Below the pieces are notes generated by a model that searched no databases, was not told the DNA's origin, and was given only the letters and a program-made list of their open reading frames with translations. From positions 383,921 through 422,720 of the forward strand of contig BFEA01000030.1 in assembly GCA_003427395.1 (NCBI GenBank): a DNA stretch of 38,800 bases. Reading direction: 5' to 3'. Below are positions 18,043 through 25,680 of the stretch, in pieces. Position 1 is the stretch's first letter; the number at the start of each line of letters is the position of its first letter. A program made the position numbers and the translations under genes. The stretch comes from Chara braunii. Taxonomy: Eukaryota; Streptophyta; Charophyceae; Charales; Characeae.

Positions 18043-19131
18043 ATGGCTGATGCTAATGGAGCACCTCCTCGGGTGATGGTGAGCATCCCCGCCACCTTCC
18101 CATTTTACCCCAACCATACCCATTCTGAGGCATCGCTTGAGGCGTACAAGCTCAGGGATATGGCGCAGAGGACCTCCCTCGCGTCATCACCCTGCTTCTC
18201 CGAAACACCGCTCATGATTGGTTTAGAAGACATAGGTGGGTAGATTGGGAAACCTTCAAAAGAGCATTCCTAGCACGATTTGACGAAGTCAGTGAGGATG
18301 CTGCATGGTTCGTATTGAAAACTCGACCGCAAGAACCCGGAGAGTTACTACCCGATTTTGTGGACCGATTTTAAACCGCGCTGGACAAATCAGGGTGAGA
18401 AGAAAACGCCGCAGGAGATTTGTTCATTGATCATCTCCGTAACCCCGTGCTAAAAGCAAAACTACAAAAGAAGGTACCCCCTAAAACAAACCAATTACCA
18501 GTCATCATCACTAAAGCACTTGAACTCGACTTGATGGATACGCGCAAATACATAGGTCAGGGGGACGAAGACATCTCGGATACAATACAGGATGTCACTG
18601 CTAAGCGACGATTGTGGCTTAGAGCAGTGGGGCGATTCTACCCTCGCCCCGATCACGACTATCAGGACGGACCTTCGTTGGATCCCTCTCCCCTCCCTCC
18701 TAAGATGGTGCATGTGAACACCGTCATGCCCCAGGCTGCGCCAGTACCCATCGCTAACCTGCATCTAGCCCAGATGATTCATACCGCCACAACTAAACAA
18801 TCTGAGTGGATGAACAATCTGATACAGATGCAGACTTCTCAGATGGATCGACTGGAATAGATCATAACGAAACTGATAAAAGCTAATTCGATTTCTCCGG
18901 GTCCCGCTCCTCCTTCGTATCCCATGTTGGCTGCCCCTCCTGCCTCTGCCCAATCACTTACAACTTAGAATCAGGGTGTTAATCCAGCAGGAAGAGTCTG
19001 CCCAAGCACTTACAACTTAGAATCAAGGGGTCAATCCAGCAGGAAGAGTCGAATGTTACAACTATAAGCAACCCGGACACTTTGCACGCGACTGCCCCCT
19101 GCAAAGACGTAACCAGCCCCCGCCGGCAGCG
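18043..19131 (+). pseudogene. element B Gag (capsid and zinc knuckle, broken)
   Basis: It starts MADANGAPPRVMVSIPATFP at 18043. After a frame change near 18170 comes the gag capsid core: LLLRNTAHDWFRRHRWVDWE, TFKRAFLARFDEVSEDAAW, LKTRPQEPGELLPDFVDRF-stop. It continues with FIDHLRNPVLKAKLQKK. The nucleocapsid knuckle is at 19054-19095, CYNYKQPGHFARDC, where the second Cys of CX2CX4HX4C is Tyr. Stops at 18372 and 18402 and a 52-bp frame-breaking duplication (18945-19046) disable it. Gag packages element RNA into virus-like particles. Confidence 0.85.
18945..19050 (+). repeat. 52-bp tandem duplication in element B gag
   Basis: TCTGCCCAATCACTTACAAC through AGGAAGAG is repeated with a 52-bp offset and four base changes. 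The length is not a multiple of 3, so it shifts frame just before the zinc knuckle. Confidence 0.9.
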
Positions 19132-19655
19132 GCGCCTATCGCCTTGAATCAGGGACGGGTAGCCGCACTATTAGAAGCAGCAAGGGAAAGGGGATTTTAC
19201 CCTCCCCCTGCAGAGCCATCGGCTGAACCCGTCGCGTCCAGATCGGGATCATCTTCAAAAGTGGCCGATGTTGTTAATCCTAAAGAGTCCCTCCAACTAG
19301 CAGGATTGATCGGAGCAATCCGACCTGGCAAGGATGAATTCAAATGGGTGGAGCGAGGATTAGAGCCCGGTCCTCAGTTTCGAACAGGGGAGATCGTTGT
19401 GCTTCAGATGCTCAAACACTTGGATATATGAGTCCCTGTCCCCGTGGGACATCTACTGACCATATTGGAAGCTGCGAACGACAGAATTCTGCAGCAATGC
19501 CAGAAAAATCAGAAACGCTTTACGTATCAACGCGTTCAAAAAATGTTGAAGAAAAAGATGGACGATGAGGCAGAAGTAGACCCTCCTTTATCGAAACCAA
19601 TATCCACCATGCCCGACGCACTCGAGACTGCTCGGGTTGCCACCATTTCATACGC
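19132..19655 (+). pseudogene. element B Gag-protease linker region
   Basis: It continues the knuckle frame: ALNQGRVAALLEAARERGFY, PPPAEPSAEPVASRSGSSSK, then a TGA at 19429 and HLLTILEAANDRILQQCQKN, a helical Gln/Lys-rich stretch that may be coiled coil. I recognise no enzyme domain. It ends at an A11 run, where the reading frame changes into protease. Confidence 0.65.
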
Positions 19656-19666
19656 AAAAAAAAAAA
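19656..19666 (+). other. A11 run at the Gag/protease frame change
   Basis: Eleven adenines separate the Gag-side frame (SYAKKKT then a stop after about 65 bases) from the protease frame (QKKKHFVRVRSVMWKSAECD). The shift is +1 (or -2). It could be an indel in a homopolymer or a slippery recoding site. Confidence 0.7.
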
Positions 19667-20074
19667 CACTTCGTTCGAGTTCGATCTGTTATGTGGAAAA
19701 GTGCGGAGTGCGATTGTGAGGTATGGGGGAAACCGTTCAATGCCCTGGTTAATACAGGATCGTCTGCGGTAGCGATATCTTTGGACACCGTCCGAAAAAC
19801 TGGACGATTGAATTCAATCCTTCCCTTACCCAGACGAGACAGCTACGTCTCTGCCGACGAAGAAAGGATGAACATAGTAGGGATTATTGAAAACGTAGCC
19901 GTTAAGGTAGGACGAGCACATGTCCTGGTCAATGCATTAGTAATCGATGTACAGTCATACTCGGTTCTGTTGGGGTTGCCTTGGGCTATGGTTGTGGGCG
20001 CACGAATACATTTAGACTCCAAGCAGCTCGTCCTTACGCATACTGGAGGAAAGCCTCAAACAATTCCGCTATGA
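19667..20074 (+). pseudogene. element B aspartic protease (Asp to Asn at the active site)
   Basis: The retropepsin fold is clear: CEVWGKPFNALVNTGSSAVA places NTG where DTG is required; one transition (GAT to AAT) would explain it. It is followed by ADEERMNIVGIIENVAVKVG and YSVLLGLPWAMVVGARIHLD, the second half typical of gypsy proteases. It ends at TGA 20072. The loss of the catalytic Asp makes processing of the polyprotein unlikely. Confidence 0.88.
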
Positions 20075-21060
20075 GTCTCCACTCAATCACCAAGAAAGAC
20101 CCCCGACCTCCCCCGAATAGGAATGATACAAGTCCCAAGCCCAGAAGAATCGTTCGAAAGCAGTGTCGAGGACCGACACCTGTCCCTGGATGACGAGTAT
20201 GATGAGCGAGACTATGACGGACTGCTAGGTAGCATGCCTACTGAAAAGGAATGGAATCAGTTAGTCGAGCTGTTCGGTCACGAGACCAAAGAAGAGTTCC
20301 GGATAAATCCGACTACTACTAGGACATTTGATCTAGAACAGAAGATAGCCAGACAGGCCCTGCATCGCCTTTATCCCTGCGTGCACTAACAGCAACCCAG
20401 ATTTCAGTAACATCTTTTCTAGGAGAACCTATCTTGCAAGTTTCGGATATGGTTGACTTCTTGGAACCCGCTCGGACCCTGTACGAGGGCGTGCTTTCCT
20501 TACGAGAAAGATATCAATAAATGGATCAGTACTTGGATTTTTCCGTTTCCCCGCCCAGGCCTCTGCTCACGCAAAACGCTGTCTTGCAAGTTTCAGATAT
20601 GGCTGACTTCTTGGAACCCCCTCTAACCCTGTACGAGGGCGTGCTTTCCTTACGAGAAAGATATCAACAAATGGATCAGTACTTGGATTTTTCAGTTTCC
20701 CTGCCCAGGCCTCTGCTCACGCAAAACGCTGTGATCGCACTAATTAGGTAGGAGGCCGAAGCTCTGATCAATGATGTTCCCAATCTAATGCAGGAAATGA
20801 CTGAGCTGACTGGGCTGGGAATAGCCGCCAGCACTGCGGATGTCGAGACCGATGCCAAAACCAAGGAAACCGAAATGATAAGCCCGACTGAATCACAAAT
20901 GCTTGCTACTGTTTTTTCGGTCCGTACTAGCAGCTCCATGTTCTCCAGCGTAGAAGGGAGGCCACCGAGAGGACTAGGGCAAACCAACGTACGGCTGGAT
21001 CTTTTCGAACGATAAAAGATCACATTACCTGGTCATGTTCCTCGTGAAATTCGCCAGTCT
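20075..21060 (+). pseudogene. element B protease-RT spacer, with in-frame duplication
   Basis: An acidic segment (DDEYDERDYDGLLGSMPTEK, WNQLVELFGHETKEEF) continues the protease frame to 20389. The next frame carries LQVSDM(V/A)DFLEP...LYEGVLSLRERYQ twice, then AEALINDVPNLMQEMTELTG and PGHVPREIRQ leading into RT. Stops at 20518, 20749 and 21013. No known domain is recognised. Confidence 0.65.
20433..20732 (+). repeat. 150-bp (50-codon) in-frame tandem duplication
   Basis: Unit 1 (20433-20582) and unit 2 (20583-20732) both begin CTTGCAAGTTTC and contain TGTACGAGGGCGTGCTTTCC and CCCAGGCCTCTGCTCACGC. The unit is exactly 50 codons, so the frame is kept. Unit 1 has TAA at 20518 where unit 2 has CAA. 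Confidence 0.95.
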
Positions 21061-22060
21061 TTGATCGATGTATTGCATGGATATGCAAAGGTGTTGAGTG
21101 TGCATGATTGTCATATTGGGTTGTTCATTGTGATCGAACATGTGATCCTCACAGGGGATCATCCGATAATTAGTTGCGCTCCCTATCAGTACTCTCCGAC
21201 ACAACGACGAGATGCGTTCGAGAAGGTGAAGGAGTTTGAAGCTAATGGGTGGATCGAACCTGCCATAGGACCATGGTCCTTCCCGGTGGTGATTGTACCG
21301 AAAAAGGCAGGAGGAATTCGTATATGCATTGATTATCGGAAGTTGAATGATATTACGATTAAGGACGTATACCCCCTCCCCCGGATTGATGAATTATTCG
21401 ATGCTATTGGTGGTGCTCGATTTTTAAGTAAGTTTGATGTTCGTCATGGGTTCCACCATCTCCCAGTTCGAAAGGAAGATCGCCCGAAGATGGCCTTCGT
21501 TCTTTTCGAAGGGACTTGGCAATGGGTTCGATGCTCGATGGGATCTGCAACGCCCCAGCCACGTTTCAGCGCGAGATGAACATGACCTTTCAGAACTTCG
21601 TGCGAAAAACGAGGCTGGCGTAGAGTATTATAAATTATTGTGTGATTGTATACATGGATGATATCCTTGTGTATTCGAGTTCCTACGAAGGGCACGTACA
21701 ACACATTGAATGGATGCTGCACGCATTGAAGGATGGTGGATTTAAGGTGGCCCTCGAGAAATGCCAGTTTTTCCTCACAAGGATTTCCTTTTTCGGCCAC
21801 GTGGTTACGGACAAGGGGTTGCAACCGGAACCGCAGAAGTTAGCTGCAGTAAAAGACGCGCCGGTGCCGACGTCAGTTACACAAGTACGCGCTTTTTTGG
21901 GACTAGCCTCGTACTATCGGAGGTTTATCAAGGGATTTGCAGTAATCGAGGGACCACTCACGAACCTGCTGAAAAAAAAGCAGCCGTTGATTTGGACCCC
22001 GCAGTGCGATCAGGCCGTTCAAGAACCTAAGGCGACTTTGATTTCGGCTCCGGTCCTTAT
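21061..22060 (+). pseudogene. element B reverse transcriptase
   Basis: Motifs in order are GWIEPAIGPWSFPVVIVPKK, GGIRICIDYRKLND, YPLPRIDELFDAIGGARFLS, KFDVRHGFHHLPV, RPKMAF, then after a frame change near 21535 ICNAPATFQREM, a TAG at 21627, and IVYMDDILVYS, with the catalytic YMDD intact. The connection follows: CQFFLTRISFFGHVVTDKG and VRAFLGLASYYRRFIKGFA. It has two frames and at least one stop. The YIDL-like position reads FDVRHGFH, where SKFDL-x-SGYH is more usual. Confidence 0.9.
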
Positions 22061-22470
22061 AAGATCGGACCCGGAGAAGCCTTTTGTCCTCGTCACCGAT
22101 TGGCAGCCCGAGGCGATCTCAACAATCTTGGCCCAGGTGGGACCTGATGGCTTGGAACACGTGTAGAATATGCGTCTAAATCAGTACCTTCCTGCAAGAG
22201 GAATTACTCCGCTCCAACGGGAGAATGCTACGCGGCCTTGTGGGGAATCAGTCACTTTCGGGCTTACTTATATGGCCGGAAGTTCAGATTAGTGATTGAT
22301 CATGAACCACTGTTGGCCCTGAAGAAGTCAAAGGACTACTCGAGTATGATCGGACGATGGGCTACCACGTTGCAGAGCATGGAATTTGACATTGGTCATC
22401 GGAAGCACGAAAGACACGACAACGCGGACGGGCTGACACAGTTGCATCGACCCGGCAAGGTACCCAAGAA
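22061..22470 (+). pseudogene. element B RNase H
   Basis: The acidic residues are present: FVLVTDWQPEAISTILAQ (Asp), APTGECYAALWGISHFR (Glu), LVIDHEPLLAL (Asp) and ERHDNADGLTQLHRPG (Asp). A frame change near 22160 separates the first motif from the rest; the later part is in the long open frame that continues into integrase. Confidence 0.88.
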
Positions 22471-23560
22471 TGAGGAAGTGATGTTGTGGCACGATCCAGA
22501 GCCAAAACACGAGCCCCAGTACGGTGAGGTGGAAATCCTTCTGAAGGATGAAGTGGACACGAGATCTCTCTCTCTCTCTCTCTTCTTTCCCCAAACCATG
22601 ACGACCCCTTCTTCTTCTGCTCCCACCCCATCGATTCTTTCTCCTTCTCCGCATTTGAAAATTTTCGCCGATCTTCCGGATAAATTTTGTTATTTTTGCA
22701 CGTGTATCTCACGGGTGTATGGGGTAGACATCGACCGATTCCTCAATACCCATCTAGATACAAAAGAGATCCTAACTGACAACGGGTCCGAATTCAAGGC
22801 CGAGGTAGAGGAATTACTGATGCGTCGTGGCGTTGCTCTCCGACACACTGCTCCCCATGTCTCACAGTCTAATGGGTTGGCCGAGAACGCTAACCGCATG
22901 ATTAAGACCGCTCTTCGCCGGAACCTAGTGGCCAACAACACGCGTCCTTGGCCCGAGATAGTGTACCAAATCATCAAGAACCATCGAGCGACCCCTCATG
23001 AATCTACTGGATTCACCCCTTTTCAGCTACGAACGAATAGTATCCCATGTGTTGACAATCGGGGTGCCACGGGAAACATCGAGAACGGGGGAAGGGACAC
23101 ACGGTCGGCCCTTAAGGCTAGGGCCAAACGCTATGCGGAGTTAATGGAAAAGGCTATCCTTAGATTAGCCCAAAAAAGGCAGAGAATGACCGAATTGGCC
23201 CACGGTAGGCAGGTCCGTAGTTACGAGGCCCAGAATGGGAATGCAAGCCCACAACACCAGTATAAATTAGGGGACCTAGTGCAGGTACGCAAATGTGCAC
23301 ATGATCGGAAACTCTCTCCCAAGTTCTCTGGCTGCTTCCGCGTAGTGGAACTCGGCCCTAACGGAGCCAATACTGTACGCATCGCGCCTGAGACCAGCGC
23401 CAGCCATAGCTCTCTTCCCATTGTCCGCCATGCCTCCTACCTTCGCCCTCTCCCGCCCTCTGAAGATCATGCCTCCCCTTCGTCTTCTTCCTTTACCCCA
23501 GACGAGGATCTTGCTTCCTCTCCTTTTTCTGGCAATACTTCTCCTCGGTCTTCGCCATGA
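22471..23560 (+). pseudogene. element B integrase, N-terminal half deleted
   Basis: The open frame from RNase H passes EVEILLKDEVDTRS and then enters about 150 bases of CT-rich sequence (SLSLSLFFPQTMTTPSSSAP...) that does not resemble integrase. It rejoins at RFLNTHLDTKEILTDNGSEF, with the second catalytic Asp, and the Glu lies in SQSNGLAENANRMIKTALR. The HHCC zinc domain and first catalytic Asp are missing. The C-terminal part (YKLGDLVQVRK, LSPKFSGCFRVVELGPNGAN) is a GPY/F-type domain without an evident chromodomain. The frame stays open for 440 codons across the deletion. Confidence 0.85.
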
Positions 23561-23631
23561 GCTTCGCCATCGAACCGGCTCTTCCTCCATAGCTTCTTCA
23601 GCCTCGACCTTCATTACAGTTTCGCCAAGTC

Positions 23632-24042
23632 ATGCATCCTCGTCTCAGTCCTGATCTTTTCCGATTCGCACAGTTGTTCAGTCATCGGGCCTGGTACGCG
23701 GCCGTGGAGGTAACGATTTCAACGGAGTTGGGATCGACTGTCATCTTGGTGGAAGCCTCGGCGTTCGAGCGTTTTTCTCGGCCTACTCAGAGCGGCGTAA
23801 CGGTGATCGTTGCTTTCAGTGGCGATCTATGCACTATTGGCATCCAGCGGCGTGACGCGGTGGTCACAAGCCTCTACGAGTGGGGGAAGGCGTTGGTAGC
23901 AGATTGGCAGCAGCGGCTGGCTCGACCAGGCCGACAGGTGGTGGGAACCGACTGTACTGACACCTTTTCTCTTCAAACTCGTAGCACTGATCCCCCTGCT
24001 CGACCGCTACCTCCTCTTCGCCCTTACCCTTTGCGGAGATGA
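23632..24042 (+). CDS. element B extra ORF downstream of integrase, first part (unknown)
   Basis: This 136-codon ATG frame begins 72 bases after the integrase stop. It starts MHPRLSPDLFRFAQLFSHRA, contains the beta-rich stretches VEVTISTELGSTVILVEAS and GVTVIVAFSGDLCTIGIQRR, and ends in a Pro/Arg-rich tail. I recognise no domain, signal peptide or transmembrane helix. Its place between integrase and 3' LTR is where some plant gypsy elements carry env-like or other accessory genes, but nothing here shows an envelope protein. Confidence 0.5.
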   Translation: MHPRLSPDLFRFAQLFSHRAWYAAVEVTISTELGSTVILVEASAFERFSRPTQSGVTVIVAFSGDLCTIGIQRRDAVVTSLYEWGKALVADWQQRLARPGRQVVGTDCTDTFSLQTRSTDPPARPLPPLRPYPLRR

Positions 24043-24197
24043 ATCGTTTCTCTACCTTTCTCTCTCCCTTCCGATCTTCCAACTCGCTGGCCATCTTGGG
24101 CCGATCCCCTTCTAACTTTGGAGATGCGCCCCGCTCCGATCCCTCCCTTCCATCCTTCTTATATTTGCAAGTGGACTGAGTTCGCGATAGTCAGCGT

Positions 24198-24896
24198 GTG
24201 CATGCTAACGGTGAAGCGGACACCGAAGACAACTTAGTTGGTATCCTCTGTGGGGAGATCGCCGAAGGAGGACGAGCGACTGTCGCCTACGAGATCCTCA
24301 CGTTCCTATCTCAGCTTGTGGACGATTTACCAACAAGCATCATCTCCTTCAATCCGAGCGATCCTAGCCAAGTCGGGCCTGTCACTGTGAAGAGAACGTT
24401 GACACCAACGGTAACTTGGGCAAATTGTACAGAGGATTTCGGTCAGTACTTGAGCGATCACGATCCCACGACTTGGTGTTATCTAGACCTGAACGAGCTC
24501 GCATCGGATAATTCCAATCTGAACGAGTTCGGGAACGCTCATCTGGCACACGGAGAGGTGTCGTCGGACGACGACCCAGGTCGCACAGCCATTGTGGGGC
24601 TGTCAGCGGAAGAAGAGTCGGAGGCCCGATCAACGACGAAGCAAGAAGAGGAGGCATCAGCACCCGAGCCCCAGGAAGCTCCTCCGGCCCAAGCACCAGT
24701 CGCACGAGGAGGATATGCCCTGAACCCCGAAGTCCCCTCCGACGCCGCCAGGCGTCACGATGGCGCGGAATCCTCCCGCCGGCGCCGCCGCTCTCGCTCC
24801 CCATCTCCTTCCTCCCCCTCCCCCTCCGCGCTTCGTCCCCGTCCTTCTCCCCGCACGGGCGCTCCGTCCTCGTCCCATCTACCGCCGCCCTCTTGA
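24198..24896 (+). CDS. element B extra ORF downstream of integrase, second part (acidic then Arg/Ser-rich)
   Basis: An open frame of 232 codons (the first codon is GTG; the true start or a join to the preceding ORF is unresolved). Order: a folded-looking N-terminus (LVGILCGEIAEGGRATVAYE, FLSQLVDDLPTSIISFNPSD), an acidic middle (DLNELASDNSNLNEFGNAHL, EEESEARSTTKQEEEASAPE), and a strongly basic Arg/Ser/Pro tail (SSRRRRRSRSPSPSSPSPSA) that resembles RS or nucleic-acid-binding tails. No family recognised. It has no stop codons for 699 bases in a GC-rich region, so chance openness cannot be excluded. Confidence 0.5.
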   Translation: MHANGEADTEDNLVGILCGEIAEGGRATVAYEILTFLSQLVDDLPTSIISFNPSDPSQVGPVTVKRTLTPTVTWANCTEDFGQYLSDHDPTTWCYLDLNELASDNSNLNEFGNAHLAHGEVSSDDDPGRTAIVGLSAEEESEARSTTKQEEEASAPEPQEAPPAQAPVARGGYALNPEVPSDAARRHDGAESSRRRRRSRSPSPSSPSPSALRPRPSPRTGAPSSSHLPPPS

Positions 24897-25680
24897 TTAT
24901 CTTTCCTTTTCTCCTCTCCCCCATATCGAATTCCCCCTAACCTATCGCATATTCGCCAACTAGCTCTTTTGCCACCACTTCGTTGTGCGACTCCTGTGCA
25001 CAGTCTTTCCACACCGCCCCCCCTCCTTCCCGCTCAACATCCTCCTTTTCAGTGTCGCATGGAGGCAATACAACCATATGCAATTGTATTGCATCATCTC
25101 CGGGACTTTCCCCGCAGTAGAGGACTATGAGTCTCTACGCGATAATATCCTCCGGGCCATCCCAACCCTATACCCCGACTATCTCCTCTCCCTCTCTCAA
25201 CCCAACCATCGATTCCCTCGAGCGCACCGAATCGTCCACTTCGTCGTTCTTGGTGACGAAGCATCCGATTTCTTTCCTCCTCTCCCAAATGAATGGCCCA
25301 TGCCACTCCATCACCCTCTCCTCGTCGACTATCGCCGGTCGGATTTCCAATGATGAAGCAGAACTAGGCGAGATTTGGTGGACCATGATGGCGTCACCTG
25401 GACGACCTCCGCCAATCGAAGGAGCAAGGAGTTGCACATGACAGGGCTGGATAGTAGAGAATCTGCAAGCCAACACGAATCGTAACGATCCTGCAATTAA
25501 AGTTGGCGTCAACAAGGGATTCTGGCCCGATCTGTTGCTGATACGAAATCTTGTCTGTTCTGATACGCTCGGTTCCTCGTTCATCCCTTCGACCCCTTTT
25601 CCCTCCTCCGACATTTAAATTGGCTTTCGTGCATGCAATCAGGAGATCGCATAATTTTGGAAGCCCCTGAGCGTCACATA
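24897..25680 (+). other. element B region between last ORF and 3' LTR
   Basis: It contains an open frame at 24985-25353 with VEDYESLRDNILRAIPTLYP and RIVHFVVLGDEASDFFPPLP, unrecognised, and a stretch 25360-25680 with no gene seen. No convincing polypurine tract precedes the 3' LTR at 25681. Confidence 0.45.

Noticed and set aside
23421-23654. Hydrophobic stretch ILLPLLFLAILLLGL as an envelope-like membrane segment.
   Set aside because: It overlaps the integrase C-terminal frame in another frame, over CT-rich codons, and is best explained as a shadow.
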